DNA of 64,000 nucleotides from Methylobacterium sp. (GTDB lineage Bacteria; Pseudomonadota; Alphaproteobacteria; Rhizobiales; Beijerinckiaceae), in the NCBI RefSeq assembly GCF_019745455.1, contig NZ_JAIETD010000041.1:62001-126000 (forward strand). Direction: 5' to 3'. The notes below the pieces were generated by a model. The model did not search any database. It saw nothing but the letters and a program-made list of their open reading frames with translations, and had not been told where the DNA came from. Within the stretch, counting starts at the first letter, position 1. Each line of letters opens with the position of its first letter. This document shows, in pieces, positions 19,022 to 28,206 of the stretch. The position numbers were made by a program, and so were the translations under genes.

Positions 19022-19687
19022 ATGCCGAAAGCCGTGATCTTCGACGTCGACGGCACCCTGATCGACTCGAACGACCAGCATGCCAGCGCCTGGCAGGATG
19101 CATTCCGCGATTTCGGACATGTCTTCGACGCGGCGACGATACGGGCGCAGATCGGCAAGGGTGGCGACCAGTTGATGCCTGTCTTCCTGTCGAGGGACGA
19201 GATCGAAGCGCGGGGTGAGGATTTGGAGGCGCACCGCGCCGGGATCCTCAAGGAGCGCTACCTGCCGGCGATCAAGGGGTTTCCCGACGTCCCCGCGCTC
19301 ATGCGGCGCCTGCTCGACGATGGGCGTGCGATCGCCCTCGCCTCCTCGGCCAAGGGCGACGAGCTGCAGGTCTACAAGCGGATCGCCGGCATCGAGGATC
19401 TCGTCGGCACCGAGACCTCGTCGGACGACGCGGACCAGAGCAAGCCACATCCAGACATCTTCGAGGCAGCCCTTGAGCGACTCGGCAATCCGTCGCCCGG
19501 GGATGCCGTGGTGGTGGGCGATACCCCCTACGATGCGCAGGCCGCCGCCAAGGCGGGATTGCGGACGATCGGGCTGCTCTGCGGCGGATGGTCGGAGGAT
19601 GCCCTTCGCGAGGCCGGCTGCATCGCGGTCTACCAGGATCCCGCAGATCTCCTGCGCCGCTACGACGGCTCGCCACTCGCCGGCTGA
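19022..19687 (+). CDS. HAD-superfamily phosphatase (beta-phosphoglucomutase/phosphoglycolate phosphatase-like)
   Basis: MPKAVIFDVDGTLIDSNDQHASAWQ, KPHPDIFEAAL, VVGDTPYDAQAAAKAG. Confidence 0.92.
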   Translation: MPKAVIFDVDGTLIDSNDQHASAWQDAFRDFGHVFDAATIRAQIGKGGDQLMPVFLSRDEIEARGEDLEAHRAGILKERYLPAIKGFPDVPALMRRLLDDGRAIALASSAKGDELQVYKRIAGIEDLVGTETSSDDADQSKPHPDIFEAALERLGNPSPGDAVVVGDTPYDAQAAAKAGLRTIGLLCGGWSEDALREAGCIAVYQDPADLLRRYDGSPLAG

Positions 19688-19790
19688 CAGTGTTCACGAC
19701 GTTTCGAGAGCCGAGACCTGTGCTTGCGGTCCGGCTATGGTCCGGCTCGATATCGTTTCTTTCTTGATCCCCCGCCTTTCCCACTCTGGA

Positions 19791-19902
19791 CCTCATCCTG
19801 ACGTGCCTCGGCGAAGCGGAGGCCTCGAAGGAGGCCTTCAATACGCTCTGTGGATTCCTGGAGCCCTCCTCCGAGGCCGGTTCGCGGCACCTCGGGATGA
19901 GG
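19791..19902. repeat. long imperfect inverted repeat (alphaproteobacterial intergenic palindromic element)
   Basis: CCTCATCCTGACGTGCCTCGGCGAAGCGGAGGCCTCGAAGGAGG ... CCTCCTCCGAGGCCGGTTCGCGGCACCTCGGGATGAGG. Confidence 0.75.
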
Positions 19903-19956
19903 TTGGGAATGCGTGATGGCCTTATCAGCGGAGACGGGATCAGAAGGAGCGTTTGC

Positions 19957-20754
19957 GTGAGCCGTCCGATACCGAAGCAAGAGATCCAGACCGTCGAGGG
20001 TCGGCGCAGCGCCATCGTCGCCGCCGTACGCCAGCGCGGCTACGCTACCGCGGAAGCTCTCGCGGCGACCTTCGGGGTCACCGTCCAGACCATCCGGCGC
20101 GATCTCAACGAACTCAGCGCCGAAGGGCGGCTCGAACGCTACCGCGGCGGCGGCGGATTACCTTCGAGCGTCGAGAACATCGATTACGCCGACCGGCAGG
20201 TCACCCATGCCGCCGAGAAGGCGGCGATCGCCCGGCTCGCGGCGACGGCCATTCCCTCGCATTGCTCGGTCTTCATCAACATCGGCACCACCACCGAGGC
20301 GGTGGCGCGCGAACTCCTGCGCCACGACGATCTCAGCGTCATCACCAACAACCTCAACGTCGCCCTGACCCTGTCGCAGCAGACCGCCTTCCGGGTTGTG
20401 GTCGCCGGCGGCACCGTGCGCAACCGCGACGGGGCGGTCCTCGGCCAGCTCTCCTGCGATACGCTCGGCCAGTTCCGGGTCGACTACGCCATTATCGGAA
20501 TCAGCGGCATCGATGCCGAGGGCACGTTGCTCGACTTCGACTACGAGGAAGTCCGCGCCACTCAGACCGTGCTCGCTCACGCCGCCCACGTCTTCCTGGT
20601 GGCCGATCATTCGAAGTTCGGTCGTCGCCCGATGGTCCGCCTCGGGCACCTGTCGCAGATCCACACTCTGTTCACCGACCGGGCGCCTCCCGAAGGCATC
20701 GCCGCTCTCATGCAGGAACACAACGTGGCGTGCAAAGTGGCCCTGACAGGTTGA
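19957..20754 (+). CDS. glpR: DeoR-family glycerol-3-phosphate regulon repressor
   Basis: GYATAEALAATFGVTVQTIRRDLNELSAEGRLERYRGG; upstream of glpD; GTG start with AGAAGGAGC RBS. Confidence 0.92.
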   Translation: MSRPIPKQEIQTVEGRRSAIVAAVRQRGYATAEALAATFGVTVQTIRRDLNELSAEGRLERYRGGGGLPSSVENIDYADRQVTHAAEKAAIARLAATAIPSHCSVFINIGTTTEAVARELLRHDDLSVITNNLNVALTLSQQTAFRVVVAGGTVRNRDGAVLGQLSCDTLGQFRVDYAIIGISGIDAEGTLLDFDYEEVRATQTVLAHAAHVFLVADHSKFGRRPMVRLGHLSQIHTLFTDRAPPEGIAALMQEHNVACKVALTG

Positions 20755-20767
20755 ATGCGGTTGCAGT

Positions 20768-20804
20768 GCGAAAACGAAAGCACATGATTTTCGCTTGCGA
20801 AAAC
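20768..20804. promoter_or_regulatory. putative GlpR operator upstream of glpD
   Basis: TTTTCGC-TT-GCGAAAA perfect palindrome (20788-20803) plus a third GCGAAAAC copy at 20768. Confidence 0.6.
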
Positions 20805-20856
20805 TAGCCCTCTGCGCAATATCCTGCTCATCGGCGCAGCCGAGGGTGGGAGCGCA

Positions 20857-22368
20857 ATGGCGGACGTCACGACCTACGACATGCTCGTCATCGGCGGCGG
20901 GATCAACGGAACCGGGATCGCGCGCGATGCGGCCGGCCGCGGTCTCAAGGTTCTGCTCTGCGAGAAGGGGGATCTGGCCGAATTCACTTCGTCCTCCTCT
21001 ACGAAGCTGATCCATGGTGGATTGCGCTACCTCGAATATTACGAGTTCCGGCTGGTGCGCGAGGCTTTGGCCGAGCGCGAGCGCCTGCTCGCCCAGGCGC
21101 CGCACATCATCTGGCCACTGAGCTTCGTCCTGCCCCATGACGAGGGCCTGCGCCCGGCCTGGATGCTGCGCCTCGGCCTCTTTCTCTACGATCACCTGGC
21201 GCGACTGCGCACCCTGCCGGGCTCGACATCCGTTCGCTTGCGAACATCACCGCTCGGTTCTCCGCTTCAGGAGCGGTTGACCAAGGGCTTCACCTATTCG
21301 GATTGCTGGGTCGAGGATTCCCGCCTCGTCGTCGTCAACGCCATGGACGCGCGCGAGCGCGGCGCGGTCATCCGCACCCGCACGGCGGTGGATTCGGCCC
21401 GCCGCGAAGGCGATTCATGGGTCGCTGCGATTCGTGATGTCCAGGGCGGCCGGACCGAGACCGTGAGCGCCAAGATGGTCGTCAATGCCGCCGGCCCCTG
21501 GGTCAGCGAGACACTCGGGCAGACCCTCGGCATCAACAGCCGGGCCGCGGTGCGCCTGATCAAGGGCAGCCATATCGTCGTGCGCAAGCTCTACGAGGGC
21601 GACCAGGCCTATATCCTGCAGCAGCCCGACAAGCGCATCGTCTTCGCGATCCCCTACGAGCGCGATTTCACCCTGATCGGCACCACCGACGTCCCCTACG
21701 AGAACGAGCCCGGCCCGGTAGCGATCTCGGAAGACGAGACCCGCTACCTCTGCGACTGCATCAACAGGTCGTTCTCGAAAAGCATCGGCCCCCAGGACGT
21801 TGTCTGGAGCTTCTCGGGCGTGCGCCCCCTCTTCGACGACGCCGCCGAGAACGCCTCCGCCGTCACCCGCGACTACGTTCTCGATGTCTCGGACAGCGAC
21901 GGAAAGCTGCCGGTGCTGTCGGTCTTCGGGGGCAAGATCACGACCTATCGGCGCCTCGCCGAGCATGCCATCGAGAAACTGGCGCCGTACCGGCCGGGGC
22001 TCAAGCCGGCCTGGACCGCCAAGGCGGCGCTGCCCGGCGGCGACATGCGGGACGCCGATTTCGACCGGTTCCTCGCCGATCTGCAGGCAGCCAAGCCCTT
22101 CCTGCCGCCCGCAATGGCGAGGCGCCTCGCCCGCGCCTACGGCACCCGCGTCGACCACATCCTCGGACAGGCCAGGAGCCTCGCCGATCTCGGTGAACGG
22201 TTCGGCGACGAACTCACCGCGTCGGAGGTCGACTACCTCATCGCGCATGAATGGGTGCGGGAGGCCCACGACATCCTCTGGCGCCGCTCGAAGCTCGGGC
22301 TTCGGATTCCGCCAGACGGCCAGGCCCGCCTCGCCGCTTATTTCGCGCGCCGCTCCGCCGCCGCCTGA
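20857..22368 (+). CDS. glpD: aerobic glycerol-3-phosphate dehydrogenase
   Basis: YDMLVIGGGINGTGIARDAAGRGLKVLLCEKGDLAEFTSSSSTKLIHGGLRYLEYYEFRLVREAL. Confidence 0.97.
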   Translation: MADVTTYDMLVIGGGINGTGIARDAAGRGLKVLLCEKGDLAEFTSSSSTKLIHGGLRYLEYYEFRLVREALAERERLLAQAPHIIWPLSFVLPHDEGLRPAWMLRLGLFLYDHLARLRTLPGSTSVRLRTSPLGSPLQERLTKGFTYSDCWVEDSRLVVVNAMDARERGAVIRTRTAVDSARREGDSWVAAIRDVQGGRTETVSAKMVVNAAGPWVSETLGQTLGINSRAAVRLIKGSHIVVRKLYEGDQAYILQQPDKRIVFAIPYERDFTLIGTTDVPYENEPGPVAISEDETRYLCDCINRSFSKSIGPQDVVWSFSGVRPLFDDAAENASAVTRDYVLDVSDSDGKLPVLSVFGGKITTYRRLAEHAIEKLAPYRPGLKPAWTAKAALPGGDMRDADFDRFLADLQAAKPFLPPAMARRLARAYGTRVDHILGQARSLADLGERFGDELTASEVDYLIAHEWVREAHDILWRRSKLGLRIPPDGQARLAAYFARRSAAA

Positions 22369-22446
22369 CCCGGTATCGAAGGAAGGCCGCCCCGGCATCA
22401 AGACTGGGAGGCTTCAGGGAAACGTCCAACGACAGGAGAGCCAGCC

Positions 22447-23952
22447 ATGGCCGATTACGTCGGCGCCATCGATCAAGGCACCACCAGTTCGCGCTTCATC
22501 ATCTTCGACCGCCGCGGCAACATCGTCGCCACCGCCCAGCGCGAGCACGAGCAGATCTATCCGCGCCCCGGCCATGTCGAGCACGACCCGGCAGAGATCT
22601 GGCGCAACACCCAGATCGTCATGCGCGAGGCCATGGAATCGGCCGAGATCCAGCCCTCCGACCTCGTCTCGATCGGCATCACCAACCAGCGCGAGACCAC
22701 GCTGATCTGGGACCCCCGCACCGGCCAGCCGCTGCACAATGCCCTCGTCTGGCAGGATACCCGCGTCGACGGCCTCGTCGCGCGCTTTGCCCGCGATGGC
22801 GGCAAGGACCGCTTCCGTGCCGTCACCGGCCTGCCGCTGGCGAGCTACTTCTCCGGCCTCAAGCTCGCCTGGCTCCTCGATGCCGTGCCGGGCGCGCGTG
22901 AGAAGGCGCAAGCGGGTGACGTCCTGTTCGGCAATATCGATGCCTGGCTCGTCTGGAACCTCACCGGCGGGGCGCAAGGCGGCCTCCACGTCACCGACGT
23001 CACCAATGCCAGCCGCACCCAGCTGATGGCGTTGAAAACCCTCGATTGGGACGAGGGCATGCTCTCTGCCTTCGGCATCCCGCGCACGATGCTGCCGAAG
23101 ATCGTCTCGTCGAGCGAGGTCTACGGGGAGAGCCGCACGCCCTTCGTCGGCGTTCCCATCGCCGGCATCCTCGGCGACCAGCAGGCAGCCCTGTTCGGCC
23201 AGACATGCTTCAAGCCGGGAGAGGCCAAGAACACCTACGGCACCGGCTGCTTCGTGCTGATGAACACCGGCGCAGACCCGGTGCCCTCGACAAGCGGTCT
23301 CGTCACCACGGTCGGGTACAAGCTCGACGGCAAGCCGCCGGTCTATGCGCTCGAAGGCTCCATCGCCATCACCGGCGCCCTGGTGCAGTGGTTGCGCGAC
23401 AATCTCGGGATCATCCGCGACAGCGGCGACATCGAGGGCCTCGCCCGCACCGTCTCGGACAACGGCGACGTCTATTTCGTGCCCGCCTTCTCGGGCCTTT
23501 ACGCCCCGCATTGGCGGGAGAGCGCCCGAGGCATCATCGCCGGGCTGACGCGCTACGCCAACAAGGGGCACATCGCCCGCGCGGCCCTCGAGGCCACCGC
23601 CTACCAAACCCGCGAGGTTCTGGAGGCCATGGCCAAGGATTCCGGGATCGACATCAAGGAGCTGCGCACCGATGGCGGCATGGTGAGGAACGACCTCCTC
23701 ATGCAATTCCAGGCCGACATCCTCGACGTGCCCGTGGTGCGCCCCAAGGTGACCGAGACCACGGCGCTCGGGGCCGCCTACGCGGCGGGCCTCGCCACCG
23801 GCTACTGGAACAGTCCCGACGACCTGATCTCGAACTGGGGCGTCGACCACCGCTGGCACCCGAACATGGCGGCCGAGCAGCGCAACACCCTTTTCACCGC
23901 CTGGACCAAGGCAGTGGAGCGATCCTTCGACTGGACCACGCCGCGGGAGTGA
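22447..23952 (+). CDS. glpK: glycerol kinase
   Basis: [41 protein letters not shown]. Confidence 0.98.
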   Translation: MADYVGAIDQGTTSSRFIIFDRRGNIVATAQREHEQIYPRPGHVEHDPAEIWRNTQIVMREAMESAEIQPSDLVSIGITNQRETTLIWDPRTGQPLHNALVWQDTRVDGLVARFARDGGKDRFRAVTGLPLASYFSGLKLAWLLDAVPGAREKAQAGDVLFGNIDAWLVWNLTGGAQGGLHVTDVTNASRTQLMALKTLDWDEGMLSAFGIPRTMLPKIVSSSEVYGESRTPFVGVPIAGILGDQQAALFGQTCFKPGEAKNTYGTGCFVLMNTGADPVPSTSGLVTTVGYKLDGKPPVYALEGSIAITGALVQWLRDNLGIIRDSGDIEGLARTVSDNGDVYFVPAFSGLYAPHWRESARGIIAGLTRYANKGHIARAALEATAYQTREVLEAMAKDSGIDIKELRTDGGMVRNDLLMQFQADILDVPVVRPKVTETTALGAAYAAGLATGYWNSPDDLISNWGVDHRWHPNMAAEQRNTLFTAWTKAVERSFDWTTPRE

Positions 23953-24041
23953 GGCGCGCCTGCCGATGGAAGAACCGTTCGGCTCTGGTCCCCTGACCCT
24001 TCTCGGGTTGAGCCTGATGGTCAGTCGAAGTCTCAAACACC

Positions 24042-24152
24042 GTCATTCCGGGGCCGCGAAGCGGAGCCCGGAATCCAGAAACTCAGGTCGTTGTCCATCG
24101 ACGCCAGCAGCGGCTCTGGATTCCGGGCTCGCCTGCGGCGCCCCGGAATGAC
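24042..24152. repeat. long inverted repeat between glpK and glpF
   Basis: GTCATTCCGGGGCCGCGAAGCGGAGCCCGGAATCCAGA ... TCTGGATTCCGGGCTCGCCTGCGGCGCCCCGGAATGAC. Confidence 0.85.
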
Positions 24153-24179
24153 ACCGTTCAGGCCTTCAGGAACTGCCTC

Positions 24180-24911
24180 ATGATCTCCCCCTTCCTCGGC
24201 GAACTCCTCGGAACGATGGTGCTGATCATCCTCGGCGACGGCGTCGTTGCGGGGGCTCTCCTCAGCAGGTCCAAGGGCGAGAATGCCGGCTGGATCGCCA
24301 TCACCGCCGGCTGGGCCTTCGCGGTCATCGCCGGGATCTTCACCGCCACCGCGACAGGCAGCCCCGACGCGCATCTCAATCCCGCCGTGACGCTGGCCGG
24401 CGCCGTCGGCACCGGGGATTGGCACAAGGTCTGGATCTACATCCCCGCGCAGATGCTCGGGGCCTTCGTCGGAGCGACGATCGTGTGGCTGCACTACCTG
24501 CCGCATTGGGCGGTGACGGAGAGCAAGGACCTCAAGCTCGCCTGCTTCTGCACCGGGCCGGCGATCCGCAACGCGCCGGCCAACTGGACATCCGAGATCA
24601 TCGCCACCTTCGTGCTGATCTTCGTCATCAACGCCATCGTGTCGAAGGCGGTCGGCAGCCCGAACGCGATACCTGCAGGCGTCGCGCCCTACCTCATCGG
24701 CATGCTGGTCTGGGGGGTAGGGCTCTCCCTCGGCGGCACCACCGGCTATGCGATCAACCCGGCGCGCGACCTAGGTCCCCGCTTCGCCCATGCGGTGCTT
24801 CCCATCGCCGGCAAGGGCTCGTCGGATTGGGGCTACGCCGCGATCCCGGTGGTCGGACCGATGATCGGCGCGGCCCTGGCGGCCCTGGCGGTGCTGGCGG
24901 TCGGGATGTGA
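24180..24911 (+). CDS. glpF: glycerol uptake facilitator (MIP family)
   Basis: two NPA motifs: HLNPAVTLAGAV and AINPARDLGPR; glp context. Confidence 0.96.
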   Translation: MISPFLGELLGTMVLIILGDGVVAGALLSRSKGENAGWIAITAGWAFAVIAGIFTATATGSPDAHLNPAVTLAGAVGTGDWHKVWIYIPAQMLGAFVGATIVWLHYLPHWAVTESKDLKLACFCTGPAIRNAPANWTSEIIATFVLIFVINAIVSKAVGSPNAIPAGVAPYLIGMLVWGVGLSLGGTTGYAINPARDLGPRFAHAVLPIAGKGSSDWGYAAIPVVGPMIGAALAALAVLAVGM

Positions 24912-24957
24912 GAACCTCACGTTGCATCGCAGCGAAGAAGCCACGATGCTCCGGCCC

Positions 24958-26010
24958 ATGACCAAACAACCCCAGCAATTTGCCAGCGACAACTATTCCG
25001 GCATCTGCCCCGAGGCATGGGTCGCGATGGAAGAGGCCAATGCCGGCTACGCCCCCGCCTATGGCGAGGATGCCTGGACGGAACGCGCCTCGGCCGCCTT
25101 CCGAAAACTGTTCGAGACCGAATGCGAGATGTTCCTCGCCTTCAACGGCACGGCGGCGAACTCGCTGGCCCTGGCCTCGCTCTGCCAATCCTATCACAGC
25201 GTGATCTGTGCCGAATCCGCCCATGTCGAGACCGACGAATGCGGCGCGCCGGAATTCTTCTCCAACGGCTCGAAACTGCTGACCGCCAGGACCGTGGACG
25301 GCAAGCTGACGCCGGATGCCATCCGCGACCTCGCCACCCGGCGCCGGGACATCCACTTTCCGAAGCCCAGGGTGGTGACGATCACCCAGCCGACCGAGAC
25401 CGGGCAGGTCTACACGCCGGAGGAGATCCGGGCGATTTCCGGCGTCTGCCGGGAACTCGGCCTCAGCCTTCACATGGACGGGGCGCGCTTTGCCAATGCC
25501 TGCATCGGCCTGAACTGCGAGCCGGCCGACATCACCTGGCGGGCGGGCGTCGATGTCCTCTGTTTCGGCGGCACCAAGAACGGCATGCATGCCGGCGAGG
25601 CGATCCTGTTCTTCGATCCGAAGCTCGCCGAGGATTTCGGCTATCGCTGCAAGCAGGCCGGACAGCTCGCCTCGAAGATGCGATACCTCTCCGCACCCTG
25701 GGCCGGCATCCTGGAGAGCGGGGCCTGGCGCCGCAACGCCGCCCACGCCAATGCCTGCGCCCGCCGCTTCAGCAAGGCCGTGGCCGAGGTTTCCGGCGTC
25801 TCGCCGGTGTTCCCGGTCGAGGCCAACGCGGTCTTCCTCGCCCTGCCGGATGCTGTCGCCGAAGCCCTGCGGGCGCGAGGCTGGCGCTTCTACACCTTCA
25901 TCGGCGGCGGCGCCCGGTTCATGTTCTCCTGGGATGCCGATCCGGCCCGGATCGACGCGCTCGTCGCGGACCTGCGCGGCTGCCTCTTAACCTCCCGCTT
26001 ACCCGATTGA
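24958..26010 (+). CDS. threonine aldolase-family PLP enzyme (beta-eliminating lyase)
   Basis: SDNYSGICPEAW, HMDGARFANACIGL, CFGGTKNGMHAGEA (PLP lysine); the ORF can also start at 24922 or 24946. Confidence 0.9.
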   Translation: MTKQPQQFASDNYSGICPEAWVAMEEANAGYAPAYGEDAWTERASAAFRKLFETECEMFLAFNGTAANSLALASLCQSYHSVICAESAHVETDECGAPEFFSNGSKLLTARTVDGKLTPDAIRDLATRRRDIHFPKPRVVTITQPTETGQVYTPEEIRAISGVCRELGLSLHMDGARFANACIGLNCEPADITWRAGVDVLCFGGTKNGMHAGEAILFFDPKLAEDFGYRCKQAGQLASKMRYLSAPWAGILESGAWRRNAAHANACARRFSKAVAEVSGVSPVFPVEANAVFLALPDAVAEALRARGWRFYTFIGGGARFMFSWDADPARIDALVADLRGCLLTSRLPD

Positions 26011-26046
26011 TCGAGTTTGCCGCTTCTCAATCAGCAGGGAGTCACC

Positions 26047-26313
26047 ATGTCGGACACGGTAGGGATCGCGGGCGATCGGATCCGCTCGATCATCGAGCGC
26101 GTCGAGCAGCTCGACGAGGAGATCAAGGGGCTGATGGAGGGCAAGAAGGAGATCTTCGCCGAGGCCAAGGGCGAGGGCCTCGACGTCAAGATCCTCAAGG
26201 AGATCCTGAAGCTGCGCAAGCTCGACAAGGACGAGCGCGACGAGCACGAAACCCTGCTCGACGTGTATCTGCGCGCCATGGACGCGCCCTCCCCGATGGC
26301 CGAGGCGGCTTAA
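26047..26313 (+). CDS. DUF2312 / GapR-like DNA-binding protein (paralog 1)
   Basis: IIERVEQLDEEIKGLMEGKKEIFAEAKGEGLDVKILKEILKLRKLDKDERDEHE matches the DUF2312 pattern; ATG 26047. Confidence 0.9.
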   Translation: MSDTVGIAGDRIRSIIERVEQLDEEIKGLMEGKKEIFAEAKGEGLDVKILKEILKLRKLDKDERDEHETLLDVYLRAMDAPSPMAEAA

Positions 26314-26738
26314 CTCGAACGAGGAGGAAGGGTCGCGCCGCTACCGGCGTGGCCCAGCCCCCGAAGAGCCGCCGCATCCTTCGCCATCTGCCGCTCCGTG
26401 CGCTTCGGCTCCAGGTTCTCCAGCGCCATCCGTCGCAGGCCGAGGACCAGCAGGACGAGGGAAGCCAGGGCGAAGGGCGCGGCGACGATCACCGCCGCGA
26501 GGGCCTCGGAGCCGATGATGGCGGCCAGGGCCTTCACGGCGGCCGCAAGCAGCAGGAAGAAGGCGACGATCAGCGCGAGGACCGCCGCGCCGAGGAGCGC
26601 GACGAGGCCCAGGATCGCCCCGATATTGCCGTTCGTCTCGAGGCGCGCCAGCGTCAGGGTCTGGCGCAGATGCAGGCTGCCGAGGCGCAAAGCCTCGCCG
26701 ATGAGCGCGAGGGTCGTATCCGGCGGCCGCGCTGTCAT
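26310..26738 (-). CDS. phage holin/Holin-X-like membrane protein
   Basis: two hydrophobic stretches (AILGLVALLGAAVLALIVAFFLLLAAAVKAL; ALAAVIVAAPFALASLVLLVLGLRRM); ATG at 26738. Confidence 0.7.
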   Translation of the reverse strand: MTARPPDTTLALIGEALRLGSLHLRQTLTLARLETNGNIGAILGLVALLGAAVLALIVAFFLLLAAAVKALAAIIGSEALAAVIVAAPFALASLVLLVLGLRRMALENLEPKRTERQMAKDAAALRGLGHAGSGATLPPRSS

Positions 26739-27084
26739 CGTCGTCTCGGTGCTCCTTTGCCGGAAGCACAACGGAAGGGGCAGCTTGGGTGTTCCGGACC
26801 CTCTTCCGAGCGTCGGTAGGCAAGGGCTGAGCTGCGGGCTAAGGTTGCGCCCTGAGAGGAAGGGTTTGCCTCACTCGCATCGCTGGCCAAACCTTCTGCG
26901 CCTCGGCCCGTTTCGCCCCAGCGCTCATCGGGCGGGACGGCTCCCCCGAGGGGCGGCCCGCGCCCTTGCCTTCCGCCGACCGCTTCGCCAAGTTGAAACC
27001 CCGCCATGGCGCCTGCGCTAGGTCGGGCGGATGTCGGCGACGGCATTCCCTTGAGACGTTTTCCAACGACCACGAGTTTTCGAG

Positions 27085-28206
27085 ATGAGAGTCACTGTCG
27101 AGCGTGCGGCCCTGCTTCGGTCGCTCGGCCATGTCCACCGCGTGGTGGAACGCCGCAACACGATCCCGATCCTCTCGAATGTGCTCCTGCGCGGCGGTGC
27201 CGAGGGCCTGCAGCTCAAGGCCACCGATCTCGATATCGAGGTGACGGAGACGATTCCTGCCGACGTCGTCGATGCCGGCGCCACCACGGTACCGGCCCAC
27301 GTGATCTATGACATCGTGCGCAAGCTTCCCGACGGCGCGCAGGTCTCGCTCGAGACCAGCGGCGAGACCGGGCAGATGACGATCCGCTCGGGCCGCTCGC
27401 GCTTCTCCCTCGGCGCTCTGCCTGAGGGCGACTTCCCCGATCTCGCCGCGGGCGAACTCGGTACCAGCTTCGCGCTCTCGGCCGCCGACCTGAAGCGCCT
27501 CATCGAGAAGACGCAGTTCGCGATCTCAACCGAAGAGACGCGCTACTACCTCAACGGCATCTATCTCCACACCCTCGACGTCGATGGAAGCCTGAAGATG
27601 CGTGCCGTCGCCACCGACGGCCACCGCCTCGCCCGCGTCGAGATGGACGCGCCGGAAGGCAGCCGCGGCATGCCGGGCATTATCGTCCCGCGCAAAGCCG
27701 TGGCCGAGATCATCAAGCTCGTGGAGGATGGCGGCGAGAGCGTCGAGATCGACCTGTCGCCGGCCAAGATCCGCTTCCGCTTCGCTGGCGGCGTCGTGCT
27801 GATCTCGAAGCTCATCGACGGGACCTTCCCCGATTACCAGCGGGTGATCCCCACCGGCAACGACAAGCACCTCACCGTCGAGCGCGAGCAGTTCGCCAAG
27901 GCGGTCGACCGCGTCTCGACGATCTCGTCCGAGCGTGGCCGGGCCGTGAAGCTCGCCGTGCAGGAGGGCCGCCTCGCCCTCTCGGTGAACAACCCCGATT
28001 CCGGCAGCGCGACGGAGGAGCTTGACGTCGATTACGAGGCCGGCGCCCTCGATATCGGCTTCAACGCCCGCTACCTCCTCGACATCACGAGCCAGCTCGA
28101 CGGCGACACCGCCCTGTTCAAGCTCGCCGATGCCGGCTCGCCGACGTTGATCCAGGACCGCGAGGGCGCCGCCGCGCTCTACGTGCTGATGCCGATGCGA
28201 GTGTGA
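27085..28206 (+). CDS. dnaN: DNA polymerase III beta sliding clamp
   Basis: MRVTVERAALLRSLGHVHRVVERRNTIPILSNVLL; C-terminal YVLMPMRV. Confidence 0.98.
   Translation: MRVTVERAALLRSLGHVHRVVERRNTIPILSNVLLRGGAEGLQLKATDLDIEVTETIPADVVDAGATTVPAHVIYDIVRKLPDGAQVSLETSGETGQMTIRSGRSRFSLGALPEGDFPDLAAGELGTSFALSAADLKRLIEKTQFAISTEETRYYLNGIYLHTLDVDGSLKMRAVATDGHRLARVEMDAPEGSRGMPGIIVPRKAVAEIIKLVEDGGESVEIDLSPAKIRFRFAGGVVLISKLIDGTFPDYQRVIPTGNDKHLTVEREQFAKAVDRVSTISSERGRAVKLAVQEGRLALSVNNPDSGSATEELDVDYEAGALDIGFNARYLLDITSQLDGDTALFKLADAGSPTLIQDREGAAALYVLMPMRV

Noticed and set aside
23966-24151. 61-aa ORF between glpK and glpF
   Set aside because: Lies largely within the long inverted repeat; no protein-like features
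26310-26738. Prophage remnant based on the holin-like protein
   Set aside because: Single housekeeping-type Holin-X-like membrane protein; no other phage genes nearby
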